The translations under genes and the position numbers were made by a program. Below are positions 34,982 through 44,439 of a stretch of 64,000 nt of DNA, piece after piece. The stretch covers positions 1-64,000 of the forward strand of contig DAIDHB010000172.1 in assembly GCA_027452145.1 (NCBI GenBank), read 5' to 3'. How positions within the stretch are numbered: the stretch's first letter is position 1; each line of letters begins with the position of its first letter. The stretch comes from Planctomycetales bacterium (GTDB lineage Bacteria; Planctomycetota; Planctomycetia; Isosphaerales; Isosphaeraceae). The notes under the pieces are model-generated. The model was not told where the DNA came from and did not search any database. It worked only from the letters and a program-made list of their open reading frames with translations.

Positions 34982-37900
34982 ATGGACCCGACCTCGCTCG
35001 CCGAGACCCTGCTGGCGCGGGCCGCCGACGCGGCCGCCCGGGTGCGGCTCCCGGAGGCGACGTACCGCCTCCAGCTCTATTCCCAATTCACCTTCCGCGA
35101 CGCCGCCGCCATCGCCGGATACCTGCGCGACCTGGGGATCAGCCACGCCTACGCCTCCCCCTACCTGAAGGCCCGGCCCGGCAGCACGCACGGCTACGAC
35201 ATCGTCGACCACGGCTGCCTCAACCCCGAGATCGGCACCGAGGAGGACTATGAGGCGTGGGTCGCCGCCCTGCGCGATGGCGGCCTGGGCCAGGTCCTCG
35301 ACACCGTGCCCAACCACATGGGGGTCGGCACCAACGAGAACGCCTGGTGGAACGACGTGCTGGAGAACGGCCGCGCGGCCCGCTCGAGCGGCTACTTCGA
35401 CATCGCCTGGCGGTCCTCGCCCCGCCCGGAGCTCCAGGACAAGGTGCTCCTGGCCATCCTGGGCGACCCCTATGGCGACGTCCTCGAGGCCGGCCAGCTC
35501 CGGCTGGCCTTCGCCGACGGGGCGTTCTCGATCGCGTACTACGACCGACGATTCCCGGTCGCGCCCGTGAGCTATGCGAAGGTCCTGGGACACCGGCTCG
35601 ACGAGCTGGAGCGCGCCCTTGGCCCCGAGGACCCCGCGCTGATCGAGTACCAGAGCATCCTGACCGCGATCCGCAACCTGCCCGACCGGCACGAGACCGA
35701 CCCCGAGCGGCTGGCCGAGCGGCACCGCGAGAAGGAGGTGGTCAAGCGCCGGCTGGCGACGCTGGCCGGCGACAGCGAGGCCGTGCGCGCTCACGTCGAG
35801 CGGAACGTCGAGCTCTTCAACGGCCAGCCGGGCGACCCGCGGAGCTTCGACCTGCTCGACGACCTGATGGAGCAGCAGTGCTACCGCCTGGCCTACTGGC
35901 GCGTGGCCCCCGACGAGATCAACTATCGTCGGTTCTTCGACGTCAACGACCTGGCCGCGCTGAGCATGGAGCACGAGGAGGTTTTCGAGGCGGCGCACCG
36001 CCTGGTCCTGCGGCTGGTGGCCGAGGGGAAGGTCGACGGCCTGCGGATCGACCACCCCGACGGGCTCTACGACCCCGCGCAGTATTTCCGCCGGCTCCAG
36101 GCGTATTACGCCCTGGCGATGGCCCGCCGGGAGTACGACGCCGACCCGGACGCCCAGGCCGTCGACTGGCCCGAGCTCGAGGGGCCGCTCCGCAAGCTGG
36201 TTGCCGCGCGGGCGGACCGGCCCGGCGGGCCGCTGGGCCGGCCGCTCTACGTCGTTGCCGAGAAGATTCTGGGCGCCGACGAGGAGCTGGTCGACTCCTG
36301 GCCGGTCCACGGCACCAGCGGCTACGACTTCCTCAACCAGGTCAACGGCCTGTTCGTCGACCCCGACGCCGCGCGTGTTTTCACCCGGCAGTACAACGAT
36401 CACGTCCAGGACGACTCGAGCTTCGCCGAGCTGGTGTATCGCAAGAAGGTCCTGATCATGCAGGTGTCGCTCTCCAGCGAGCTGCACATGCTCACCGACC
36501 AGCTCGACCGCCTGGCGCAGAAGAGCCGGCGGTCGCGGGACTTCACCTTCAACACGCTGAGGCAGTCGCTGCGGGCGGCGATCGCCGCGTTCCCGGTGTA
36601 CCGCTCGTACATCGCCGACGAGGGCCTCCGCGAGGCCGATCGCCGCTACATCGAGATCGCCGTGCGCCGCGCCACCGCGCGCAACCCCCTGTTGAGCCGC
36701 CGGGTGTTCCGGTTCATCCGCGACATGCTGTTCCTCGAGTCGCCCGAGCTGTTCACCGACACCGACCGCGCCGAGCAGCGGCGGTTCGCCGGCAAGTTCC
36801 AGCAGGTGACCGCGCCCGTGACCGCCAAGGGGGTCGAGGACACCGCGTTCTACGTCTACAACCGCCTGGCGTCGCTCAACGAGGTCGGCGGCGAGCCGGG
36901 CCGGTTCGGCGTCCGCCCGGAGACCGTCCACGAGTACAACCGCAACCGCCAGGCCCGCTGGCCGTACGCCCTCTCGCCGCTGTCGACCCACGACACCAAG
37001 CGGAGCGAGGACGTCCGCGCGCGGATCAACGTCCTCTCCGAGATGGCCGACGACTGGTGGGCCGCCGTGGCGCGGTGGGGCCGGCTCAACGAGCCGAACC
37101 GCAAGGCCCGCGGCGAGGACGAGCAGGCCATCCCGGACGCCAATGAGGAATACCTGCTCTACCAGACGCTCGTCGGCGCCTGGCCGCTCCGTCCCGGTGC
37201 ATCCGGCCCCGAGGAATCGGCGGCGTTCGTGAAGCGAATCCAGGATTACATGCTCAAGGCGCTTCACGAGGCCAAGGTGCACACGAGCTGGATCAACCCG
37301 AATGCCGAGTATGACGAGGCCGTCACCGAGTTCGTCGGCCGCATCCTCGACGAGGGGTCCAACCGCGAGTTCCTCGACGACTTCCGCGCCTTCGCAGGCC
37401 GGGTCGCCGGGTATGGGCTGTACAATTCGCTGGCGCAGACGCTGCTGAAGCTCGCCTCGCCCGGCGTGCCGGACACCTACCAGGGGACCGAGGTATGGGA
37501 CTTCAGCCTGGTGGACCCGGACAATCGCCGCCCGGTGGACTATGAGCTCCGCCGCCGGATGCTCCAGGACCTCCGGTCGGCCATCGAGACGTCCGGCGGC
37601 GACCTCGCCGGGCTGGCGGACAGGCTCCTGACCGCCAAGGAGGACGGCCGGATCAAGCTCTACGTCACCCACCGCGCGCTCGTCTGCCGCCGCGACCACC
37701 CCGGACTGTTCACCGCCGGCGAGTACCTGCCCCTGGCCGCCGGGGGAGCGAAGGCCGGCAACCTGTTCGCCTTCGCCCGCCGCGACGGCCAGGCCGCCGC
37801 CATCGCCGCGGTCCCGCGCCTGGTCGTCGGGCTGACCCCCGACCCCGACCGCCCGCCGATCGGCGACGCCTGGCAGGACACCCGGCTGAGCCTGGCCGGA

Positions 37901-38044
37901 CTGGATGCGGGCCTCCGCTGGCGCGACGCCTTCACCGGCCGGACCTTCACCGCCGAGCTGCGCGACGGCCAGCCCTCGCTGGCCGCCGCCGAGCTCTTCA
38001 CCCACCTACCCGTCGCCCTGCTCGTCGCCGAGCCCGGCGGCTGA
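34982..38044 (+). CDS. treY: Malto-oligosyltrehalose synthase
   Basis: 1020 aa GH13 enzyme that converts the reducing-end alpha-1,4 link of maltodextrins to an alpha-1,1 bond. Marks: RLPEATYRLQLYSQFTF at the N-terminus, SHAYASPYLKARPGSTHGYD, DTVPNHMGVG, DGLRIDHPDGL (nucleophile), VVAEKILG (acid/base) and STHDTKRSEDVR. Slightly longer than many homologues, which range from about 700 to 950 residues. AGAGGA precedes the ATG. With treZ and glgX this gives the complete TreX-TreY-TreZ route from glycogen to trehalose. Confidence 0.94.
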   Translation: MDPTSLAETLLARAADAAARVRLPEATYRLQLYSQFTFRDAAAIAGYLRDLGISHAYASPYLKARPGSTHGYDIVDHGCLNPEIGTEEDYEAWVAALRDGGLGQVLDTVPNHMGVGTNENAWWNDVLENGRAARSSGYFDIAWRSSPRPELQDKVLLAILGDPYGDVLEAGQLRLAFADGAFSIAYYDRRFPVAPVSYAKVLGHRLDELERALGPEDPALIEYQSILTAIRNLPDRHETDPERLAERHREKEVVKRRLATLAGDSEAVRAHVERNVELFNGQPGDPRSFDLLDDLMEQQCYRLAYWRVAPDEINYRRFFDVNDLAALSMEHEEVFEAAHRLVLRLVAEGKVDGLRIDHPDGLYDPAQYFRRLQAYYALAMARREYDADPDAQAVDWPELEGPLRKLVAARADRPGGPLGRPLYVVAEKILGADEELVDSWPVHGTSGYDFLNQVNGLFVDPDAARVFTRQYNDHVQDDSSFAELVYRKKVLIMQVSLSSELHMLTDQLDRLAQKSRRSRDFTFNTLRQSLRAAIAAFPVYRSYIADEGLREADRRYIEIAVRRATARNPLLSRRVFRFIRDMLFLESPELFTDTDRAEQRRFAGKFQQVTAPVTAKGVEDTAFYVYNRLASLNEVGGEPGRFGVRPETVHEYNRNRQARWPYALSPLSTHDTKRSEDVRARINVLSEMADDWWAAVARWGRLNEPNRKARGEDEQAIPDANEEYLLYQTLVGAWPLRPGASGPEESAAFVKRIQDYMLKALHEAKVHTSWINPNAEYDEAVTEFVGRILDEGSNREFLDDFRAFAGRVAGYGLYNSLAQTLLKLASPGVPDTYQGTEVWDFSLVDPDNRRPVDYELRRRMLQDLRSAIETSGGDLAGLADRLLTAKEDGRIKLYVTHRALVCRRDHPGLFTAGEYLPLAAGGAKAGNLFAFARRDGQAAAIAAVPRLVVGLTPDPDRPPIGDAWQDTRLSLAGLDAGLRWRDAFTGRTFTAELRDGQPSLAAAELFTHLPVALLVAEPGG

Positions 38045-38105
38045 ACCCGGGATCGCCGCAATCCGGCCGGATTTTTCTAGTGCCTGGCGAGTCGGGACTT
38101 GGGTC

Positions 38106-38117
38106 GACAAATCCCTC
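38106..38117 (+). promoter_or_regulatory. GACAAATCCCTC motif, copy 1
   Basis: A short motif that recurs as GACAAATCTCTC (48449-48460) and GACAAATCCCAC (58052-58063), each 130-220 nt upstream of a plus-strand gene. Here it lies 221 nt before the glucoamylase gene. Confidence 0.3.
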
Positions 38118-38141
38118 TCGATTGCGAAGGGGTGCATTTCC

Positions 38142-38162
38142 GTTTTTGCAAACCCGATACAT
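38142..38162 (-). repeat. 21-nt conserved intergenic element, copy 2
   Basis: Plus strand reads GTTTTTGCAAACCCGATACAT, the reverse complement of copy 1 (3720-3740) with one difference. Sits about 165 nt upstream of the glucoamylase-family gene in an AT-rich pocket. Confidence 0.6.
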
Positions 38163-38326
38163 TCTGGTAGTAGAGGAAGAAGAGTCGGTGGTAAATGGGG
38201 CCCGGGGGCTGAACGGGGAGCTTTGTGGGGAATCACTCGCAGGGCGAATGCGCGGCCGACGGGCCCGAAGGCGCGAGCTCGTTCGCCCGGCGAGGGACCG
38301 AGGTCTTGCGGGAAAGGATCGGTGCC

Positions 38327-39853
38327 GTGAGGATGCCCGGGGGCTGGCTGGCGGCCCTGGCCCTGGTCGCGATGGCGGCCACGACGGCCGCGGCGGCGGA
38401 TGACGAATCCGACGCGCTGGGGGCCCGCGATCGCGAGGAGCTGCTCGGCTACGCGCGCGACACCTGGCGGTCGGTGGCCGAGATGGCCGAGGGGACGCCG
38501 TTGCCGGTCGACGGCCTGCGGCACCTGCCCAACGGGAAATGGCAGCCCTCGCCCAAGACGACGCCGACGGACATCGGCGCCTATCTGTGGTGTGTGCTGG
38601 CGGCCGAGCGGCTGGGGATCCTCGACGCGGGCGAGGCCCACCGGCGCCTGGACCGGACCCTGCGCGGACTCGAGCGGGGCCAGAGGCTCCACGGCTTCTA
38701 CTTCGACGCGATCGATCCCCGTACCGGCGAGGGGCTCACGAAATCGCCCTACACCGGCGAGCCGATCCCGGGGATCCTCTCGTCGGTCGACAGCGCCTGG
38801 CTGGCGACGGGCCTGACCGTGGTGCGCAACGCCTATCCCGCGTTGCGAGGACGGGCGGACGAGCTGCTGAGGCCGATGGACTTCGGCTTCTTCTACGTCT
38901 CATTCGATCCGGCCGACCCGAGGCGACATCCCGGGCTGATCCGCGGGCCGTACCGCGTCGCCGCGAGGAACTTCGGCGGCTTCCACCAGCTCATCAACAC
39001 CGAGCAGCGGATCATCAGCTACCTGGCGATCGCGCGGGGGCAGGCGCCGGCCGAGCATTATTACCGCGTCGAGCGGACGCTGAAGCTCGGCGAGATGAAG
39101 CAGTCCCAGGAGCCGCAAGGACTGTGGCGGAACTACATGGGTATCCGGGTGTTCGAGGGTCACTACACCTACCGGGGCAAGCGGATCGTGCCGAGCTGGG
39201 GCGGCAGCATGTTCGAGGCCCTGATGCCGACCCTGTTCGTACCCGAGGAAAAATGGGCGCCGCGGAGCTGGGGGGTGAATCACCGGCTGTACGTCCGGGT
39301 CCACATCGAGCACGGCCTCGAGGAGGCCGGGTACGGCTACTGGGGCTTCTCGCCGGCCTGCGATCCGGCGGGGGGCTATCGGACGTATGGCGTGGAGGGG
39401 CTGGGCTCGGACCCGTTGGGCTACACGTCGCACGACGTGGATCCGCACGTGCCGGCCGCCGCCCGGCCGAAGGGGCGATCGGCCAACGGCGTGGTCACGC
39501 CGCACGCCTCGTTCCTGGCCCTGCGATTCGCCCCGAGCGAGGCGATGGCGAACCTGCGGAAGCTCCGCGAGCGGTTCCCGGTTTACGGGGACCACGGGTT
39601 CCTCGACTCGGTGAATGTTTCGAAGGGCGTGGTGGCCGACCGGGTCCTGATGCTCGACCAGGGGATGATCCTGGCGGCGATCGCGAATGCCCTGGCCGAC
39701 GACGCCATGCGCCGGGCGTTCGTCGACGAGCCGACCGAGCGGATCCTCCGGCCCATGATGGCCCCCGAGGAGTTCACCGCCGGCCCGAATCCGGCCGAGG
39801 CCCATCCGCCCGTCGGCGGGGCCGCTTCATCCGGAGCGAAGGCCGGGCGGTGA
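38327..39853 (+). CDS. Secreted glucoamylase-family protein
   Basis: 508 aa with a signal peptide (LAALALVAMAATTAAAADD). Body resembles the Glycoamylase domain (PF10091, GH144-like): SVDSAWLATGL, FGGFHQLINTEQRIISYLAIARG, SWGGSMFEALMPTLF, WGFSPACDP and the late GDHGFLDSVN. Members act on beta-1,2-glucan or related glucans, some are uncharacterised. A GTG at 38327 with AGGA at 8 nt seems better than the ATG at 38333. Follows treY with about 280 bp of separation, so probably its own promoter. Confidence 0.78.
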   Translation: MRMPGGWLAALALVAMAATTAAAADDESDALGARDREELLGYARDTWRSVAEMAEGTPLPVDGLRHLPNGKWQPSPKTTPTDIGAYLWCVLAAERLGILDAGEAHRRLDRTLRGLERGQRLHGFYFDAIDPRTGEGLTKSPYTGEPIPGILSSVDSAWLATGLTVVRNAYPALRGRADELLRPMDFGFFYVSFDPADPRRHPGLIRGPYRVAARNFGGFHQLINTEQRIISYLAIARGQAPAEHYYRVERTLKLGEMKQSQEPQGLWRNYMGIRVFEGHYTYRGKRIVPSWGGSMFEALMPTLFVPEEKWAPRSWGVNHRLYVRVHIEHGLEEAGYGYWGFSPACDPAGGYRTYGVEGLGSDPLGYTSHDVDPHVPAAARPKGRSANGVVTPHASFLALRFAPSEAMANLRKLRERFPVYGDHGFLDSVNVSKGVVADRVLMLDQGMILAAIANALADDAMRRAFVDEPTERILRPMMAPEEFTAGPNPAEAHPPVGGAASSGAKAGR

Positions 39854-39984
39854 TCAGGAGATCCTGCTCCTGATACAGAACGGGTTCGGACGGAACGATC
39901 ATGATCCCCCGCGCGAAAACCTTGGCCCGATGCGGGGCATCTGCGACAATGCCGGGGCTACCAGAAACCCGCGAGGGGACCGTC

Positions 39985-40316
39985 ATGTCCAGCGCATCCG
40001 CCGGAACACCGATGCTCCTGACCGCGGCCGAGTTCGCCCGCCCAGGGGGCCTCTTCCCAACGATTACGGCGACGAGCCTCCGGAGCTGGTCGTCGAGGTC
40101 CGCTCGCCGAGCGATCGCTGGCCGAAGATCCTGGCCAGGGTGGCGGAATACCACGATGCCGGCGTGCTGGCGGTCGTCGTGCTCGACGACGATTCGCGGA
40201 CGGCGCTTCTGTCGATGGCCGATCAGGGTCCCCGACGCCTGGATCCCGACGACGAGCTGACGATCCCCGAGATCCTCCCGGGCTTCGCGGTCGCGGTGGG
40301 GCGATTCTTCGAGTAG
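39985..40316 (+). pseudogene. Broken Uma2-family gene
   Basis: The start (MSSASAGTPMLLTAAEFARP, good GAGGGGAC Shine-Dalgarno) reads in one frame, and the C-terminal third of a Uma2-family PD-(D/E)XK protein (PPELVVEVRSPSDRWPKIL... ending IPEILPGFAVAVGRFFE) in another. About 100 central residues of the usual fold (strand-rich part up to the catalytic region) are missing, so this is an internal deletion with a frame shift, not a sequencing slip alone. Ordinary Uma2 proteins are about 190 aa. Confidence 0.7.
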
Positions 40317-40320
40317 CACG

Positions 40321-40485
40321 TGGCCATCGGCGCCGGAATTGCCTGCAGAATCGGCAACCAGCACCGGATCCACGGGGCGCTCGGCGAGCTATTCGCCAAA
40401 CGGGCCGGCGTGAAGGCGGTGATCGAATCGCTGCGCGAGTACCGCAAGGAGCGCGGCCTGTCACGGTCGCATTCCGAGCGTTGAG
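40321..40485 (+). CDS. Possible small ORF after Uma2 remnant
   Basis: GTG-started 54 codons ending FAKRAGVKAVIESLREYRKE and GLSRSHSER. It begins 4 nt past the Uma2 stop. Helical and basic, vaguely like an antitoxin or the tail of a truncated gene. No Shine-Dalgarno of note. I keep it only as a candidate. Confidence 0.25.
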
Positions 40486-40527
40486 CCTGGCCGACGCGGT
40501 CCGATCCCCGGGGCGGGAGCATCCGGC

Positions 40528-40923
40528 ATGGCCTCCGATGAGCCATCGTTCAAGAGCGAGCCGTTCGACGCCCAGACGCGGATGGCCGCGCACCGGACGT
40601 TCCTGGCCTACATCCGCACCGGGCTGGGGACGATGAGCCTCGGATTCGTGATCGCGCGGTTCAACGTCTTCCTGTGGAAGACCGAGCACGGCAAGGGGCT
40701 GCCGCCGTCGTCCCCGTGGCTGCCGCTGTGGCTCGGCATGGCACTCACCGTCTTCGGCGTGGCAATCAACATCGTGGCGACTGTACACCATTTCCAGCTC
40801 ATGCGGAGTGCCAACCGCGGCGAGCCCTATCAGCCGTCGCGGTGGTCGCCCGACCTGATCGTCGGCGCCGGCATGGTCTTCCTGGGCCTGGCGATCGTGG
40901 TTGACCTGTTGGTGGCCCGGTGA
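40528..40923 (+). CDS. DUF202 (YidH-like) membrane protein
   Basis: 131 aa with RMAAHRTFLAYIRTGLGTMSLGFVIARF, the hallmark of DUF202, and three membrane helices (around 38-58, 72-92 and 112-130). Inner-membrane protein of unknown function. GGGAG precedes the ATG. Confidence 0.85.
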   Translation: MASDEPSFKSEPFDAQTRMAAHRTFLAYIRTGLGTMSLGFVIARFNVFLWKTEHGKGLPPSSPWLPLWLGMALTVFGVAINIVATVHHFQLMRSANRGEPYQPSRWSPDLIVGAGMVFLGLAIVVDLLVAR

Positions 40924-41001
40924 GCCGACCCGAGCCGAACCGAACCGCCGGGCGGGGCCTGCCCCCGCCGGGCCCATCTCCTCTCCACATCGAAGTCTTA
41001 T

Positions 41002-41007
41002 TATAAT
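41002..41007 (+). promoter_or_regulatory. Candidate -10 element
   Basis: TATAAT inside TTATTATAATACTC, an AT-rich patch in otherwise GC-rich sequence, 69 nt before the beta-hydroxylase ATG. A -35 box is not convincing. Confidence 0.4.
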
Positions 41008-41075
41008 ACTCAGTTTCGGCCGCTCGGATCGGCCGGCGACTTCGGATCCGGAACCGCGCGACGAGGTCCACGCCC

Positions 41076-41882
41076 ATGATCCTCGACCAGATCAATTACG
41101 AGAGCCTGCTCGTTCCGATCAACAGGTTCTATGACCTGCATATCGGCGGTGTACGCCGGCCGGTATTCTTCGACATCGCCGCGACGCGCCCCGAGCTCCT
41201 GGAGCTCGACCGCAACTTCTCCGTCATCCGCGAGGAGCTGCTGGGCATCCTGCCGGCGAAGGCGAACATCCCCCGCTATCACGAGCTCGACGAGATGCAG
41301 TACAACATCTCGGCGAGGGTCGCGCCCGAGAAGGACTGGAAGGTCTATCCGCTGGATATCATGGGCGTGCGGCCCCCGGCGTTCTGCTCGCGGTGCCCGC
41401 GCACGACCGCGCTCCTGGACGGCATCCCCGGGCTGTTCGAGGCGTTCTTCTCGATCCTCGAGGGGGGCAAGTCGATCCCGGCGCACGAGGGGCCGTACCG
41501 CGGCTACCTGCGCTATCACCTGGGCCTGGTCGTACCCGAGCACAATCCCCCGTCGATCCGGCTGAAGGACCAGGTCTACACCTGGCAGGAGGGCCAGAGC
41601 ATTCTGTTCGACGATAGCTGGGACCACGAGGTCTACAACGAGAGCGACGGCGACCGCGTCGTGCTGATTGTCGACATCCGCCGGCCGATGCCGCAGCCGT
41701 TCGACGCCGTCAACCGGCTGACGCAGGCGGTCATGAAGCGCGTCTACGGCCGCCATGTCCTCAAGAAGCTGGATGCCATGACGCCGACGGGCGCGCCGGC
41801 CGGAGCGGCGTCCGACGATCACGCGCCGGCTCCCACGCCTGAGACCGGCCAGGCCCTGGCCGGCGAGCCGATCGGATCGTGA
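41076..41882 (+). CDS. Aspartyl/asparaginyl beta-hydroxylase-family dioxygenase
   Basis: 268 aa. SIPAHEGPYRGYLRYHLGL, with His for iron binding, and FDDSWDHEVYNESDGDRVVL, with the second His and the 2-oxoglutarate-binding Arg, are diagnostic of the Asp_Arg_Hydrox (LpxO/AspH) family. AspH-type enzymes lack a third acidic iron ligand, which fits. Likely substrates are a lipid acyl chain or a peptide side chain; not determined. C-terminus (about 35 residues) is Pro/Ala-rich. Confidence 0.87.
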   Translation: MILDQINYESLLVPINRFYDLHIGGVRRPVFFDIAATRPELLELDRNFSVIREELLGILPAKANIPRYHELDEMQYNISARVAPEKDWKVYPLDIMGVRPPAFCSRCPRTTALLDGIPGLFEAFFSILEGGKSIPAHEGPYRGYLRYHLGLVVPEHNPPSIRLKDQVYTWQEGQSILFDDSWDHEVYNESDGDRVVLIVDIRRPMPQPFDAVNRLTQAVMKRVYGRHVLKKLDAMTPTGAPAGAASDDHAPAPTPETGQALAGEPIGS

Positions 41883-41893
41883 AGCCCGACGCC

Positions 41894-42568
41894 TCAATCG
41901 CCCGGCGATCCGTCCCCGGGACCCGGATACGACCGCGCGTACGGGGGCGGTTCGACCTCGGGCGCCAGCCGGGGGCAAGAGACCGGTTCGCCGGCCGCCA
42001 TCGCGAGCGGGACCACGCCCGCCCAGCACGGGATCGCCAGGTCCTCCTCGTCGTCGATCGGCGGCCCGGTGCGCACCTTCGCCGAGGCCTCGTCGATCGC
42101 CAGCAACAGCACCGTCGTCGCCTTGAGCTCGCCCGGGGAGGGCGTACGCACGTCCTGCCATCGGCCGGCGACCAGGTGCTCCGTCAGCGCGTGCAGGGCG
42201 CGCGTCTTCTCGTCGGGATCGTCGACCACGCGGGCCGTGCCGAAGACCACGGCCGAGCGATAGTTGATCGAGTGGTGAAAGGCCGACCGCGCCAGCACCA
42301 GGCCGTCGACGATCGTAACGGTCACGCAGACGTCGATCCCGCCGGCCATCGACTTGAGCATCCGGCTACCGGGCGAGCCGTGGAAGTAGAGCCGGTCGCC
42401 GAGCCGCACGTGGAGGGTCGGGATCACGAATGGCCGCCCGTCGACCACGAAGCCGACGTGGCAGACCATCCCCTGATCGAGGATCGAATGGATCAGCTCG
42501 CGATCATAGGACCCACGCGCTGGCAGGCGGCGCACGGTCGTCCGGTCGGTGCGTGGGAACTCGTCCAT
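41894..42568 (-). CDS. Pyridoxamine 5'-phosphate oxidase-like flavoprotein (NimA-type)
   Basis: 224 aa split-barrel FMN protein: LIHSILDQGMVCHVGFVVDGRPFVIPT is the standard opening, followed by LYFHGSPGSRML, SINYRSAVVFGTA and a C-terminal CWAGVVPL segment. Close to the 5-nitroimidazole-reductase-like (NimA) branch. ATG at 42568 is preferred, with GGAGGGG upstream. Convergent with the beta-hydroxylase gene, 11 bp apart. Confidence 0.85.
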   Translation of the reverse strand: MDEFPRTDRTTVRRLPARGSYDRELIHSILDQGMVCHVGFVVDGRPFVIPTLHVRLGDRLYFHGSPGSRMLKSMAGGIDVCVTVTIVDGLVLARSAFHHSINYRSAVVFGTARVVDDPDEKTRALHALTEHLVAGRWQDVRTPSPGELKATTVLLLAIDEASAKVRTGPPIDDEEDLAIPCWAGVVPLAMAAGEPVSCPRLAPEVEPPPYARSYPGPGDGSPGD

Positions 42569-42791
42569 CGTCGGCTGACCCCTCCTCATGCATTGATCCG
42601 ATGCGCGGGCACGGAATCCCCCATGGATTCTTTCATCCTACCGCAATCGACGCGGGAATGCCCTGCATCGGACGCGGGAACCGCGGCGCGGGTTCGCGAG
42701 CGCGTTCGACGGCGGTTGACCCGCGCCGTCGGGGAGCGGACAATGCGAGGATCGTCGACAGGAAATCGAACATTCGAGCCCCGGGAAAACC

Positions 42792-43538
42792 ATGACGAAG
42801 ATCGTGCTGCTGCGACACGGCGAGAGCATCTGGAACAAGGAGAACCTGTTCACCGGCTGGACCGACGTGGACCTGTCCGAGCAGGGGAGGGCCGAGGCGA
42901 AGCGGGCCGGCGAGCAGCTCAGGGCCGAGGGGTTCACGTTCGACGTGGCGTTCACCTCGGTGCTGAAGCGGGCGATCCGGACGCTCTGGACCGTGCTGGA
43001 TGAGCTGGATTCGATGTGGATCCCCGTGGAGCACTCGTGGCGGCTCAACGAGCGGCATTACGGCGCGCTCCAGGGCCTCAACAAGGCGCAGACGGCGGCG
43101 AAGTACGGCGACGACCAGGTGCTGACCTGGCGGCGGAGCTACGACATCCCGCCGCCGCCGCTGGAGGAGTCGGACCCGCGGTTTCCCGGCACGGACCCGC
43201 GGTACAGGGGAATGTCGCCGTCGGAGCTGCCGCGGACGGAGTGCCTGAAGGACACCGTCGCGCGGTTTTTGCCCTACTGGCACGAGTCGATCGTGCCGGC
43301 GGTCCAGGCCGGCAAGAAGGTGATCATCGCCGCGCACGGCAACAGCCTGCGGGCGCTGGTGAAGTACCTGGATGAGGTCTCGGACAAGGACATCGTCGGG
43401 CTGAACATCCCGACCGGCATCCCGCTGGTCTACGAGCTGGACGAGTCGCTAAAGCCGATCCGCCACTACTACCTCGGCGACCCCGAGGAGATCGCCCGCG
43501 CCACGGCCGCGGTGGCCAACCAGGGGAAGGCGAAGTAA
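42792..43538 (+). CDS. gpmA: 2,3-bisphosphoglycerate-dependent phosphoglycerate mutase
   Basis: 248 aa. Catalytic RHGES (phospho-His), [35 protein letters not shown], the late HGNSLRAL containing the second His, and [12 protein letters not shown] define the dPGM type. Interconverts 3- and 2-phosphoglycerate in glycolysis. An intrinsic terminator follows at 43594-43641. Confidence 0.95.
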   Translation: MTKIVLLRHGESIWNKENLFTGWTDVDLSEQGRAEAKRAGEQLRAEGFTFDVAFTSVLKRAIRTLWTVLDELDSMWIPVEHSWRLNERHYGALQGLNKAQTAAKYGDDQVLTWRRSYDIPPPPLEESDPRFPGTDPRYRGMSPSELPRTECLKDTVARFLPYWHESIVPAVQAGKKVIIAAHGNSLRALVKYLDEVSDKDIVGLNIPTGIPLVYELDESLKPIRHYYLGDPEEIARATAAVANQGKAK

Positions 43539-43593
43539 GCGGCCGGATCAAGGAGCAGGTCGCTTGTCCCCGAGAGACTCCAGGCCATCGCGC

Positions 43594-43641
43594 CCCGCCC
43601 GGCCCCGATCCCCACGGATCAACGGCCGGGCGGGCTTTTTC
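43594..43641 (+). terminator. Rho-independent terminator of gpmA
   Basis: Perfect 11-bp stem (CCCGCCCGGCC at 43594-43604, GGCCGGGCGGG at 43624-43634), with a smaller GATCC/GGATC hairpin in the loop, followed by C and five Ts. About 56 nt after the gpmA stop codon. Confidence 0.85.
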
Positions 43642-43675
43642 CCAGGAGTGTCGGGATCGGCCGCTCGTGGATCGC

Positions 43676-43885
43676 TCAGAACAATGTGTAAATGAACGGC
43701 GCCGCGGCGGTCTGGGATAGGAAGATCAGGGCGGCCAGCAGCAGCATGACGATCACGATCGGCGCCAGCCACCACTTCTTGTTCTGGGCGAGGAAGTCCA
43801 AGAACTCGCTGACGAGGCTCTCGGACCGCGCGTCGGCGGCGGCCTTCTCGAACTCGCTTGGCATGGGTTTGGTCGGCTCGCTCAT
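43676..43885 (-). CDS. DUF5989 family small membrane protein
   Basis: 69 aa: a helix VSEFLDFLAQNKKWWLAPIVIV, a membrane span LLLAALIFLSQ and the family ending AAAPFIYTLF. It is the last gene of the carbamoyltransferase-SxtJ-DUF5989 set, which I recognise as a recurrent trio in polysaccharide loci. Function unknown. Confidence 0.85.
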   Translation of the reverse strand: MSEPTKPMPSEFEKAAADARSESLVSEFLDFLAQNKKWWLAPIVIVMLLLAALIFLSQTAAAPFIYTLF

Positions 43886-43956
43886 CGGGCTGGTTCCCTG
43901 GGCCGGACTGGTGTGGTACAGGCGGCGGCGGGGCCGGCGGCCCGCGCCGGGCCGTC

Positions 43957-44373
43957 CTAGAATTGGTTCAAGTAACTCCGCAGGTCGGCCGGGGCCGGCT
44001 TGGGCGTCCAGTACGACTCGACGCCCGGCCGACGGGCGCGGCGGAGCGGGTCGCGGCCCGCCAGGCGGAAGATCAGCGCGATCGGCGTGAAGATCCCGAA
44101 GTACATCACCACCAGCATCAACTGCGAGATCGTCCAGCCGATCGGGAACGCCAGGACCATCCACCCCACGTAGATCAGCCGCACCCACCCCGGCCGGATC
44201 AGCCCGGCCACACCGACCACCAGCGCCAGCGCTCCGATCGAGATCCCCAGGTTCGTCCGCCCTCGGCCGAACGCCTCCAGGAGCGCCAGGCCGCCGAAGA
44301 ACACCAGCCAGATCCCGGCGAACTGCCGCAGGGTCTTGCCGTTCGGGTCGAGCGGGAGGTCGGACCATCGCAT
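43957..44373 (-). CDS. SxtJ-family membrane protein
   Basis: 138 aa with four hydrophobic segments (QFAGIWLVFFGGLALLEAF, LGISIGALALVVGVAGLI, YVGWMVLAFPIGWTISQLML and a fourth) and the C-terminal ESYWTPKPAPADLRSYL typical of SxtJ proteins. Sits between the carbamoyltransferase and DUF5989 genes. Role unknown; named after the saxitoxin-cluster homologue. Confidence 0.82.
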   Translation of the reverse strand: MRWSDLPLDPNGKTLRQFAGIWLVFFGGLALLEAFGRGRTNLGISIGALALVVGVAGLIRPGWVRLIYVGWMVLAFPIGWTISQLMLVVMYFGIFTPIALIFRLAGRDPLRRARRPGVESYWTPKPAPADLRSYLNQF

Positions 44374-44439
44374 CGCGGGGGCTCCGGGATCCGGCGCGGG
44401 CCGGCGCCGGTCGGGTCGGACCGAATGGGTTCGGTTCGT

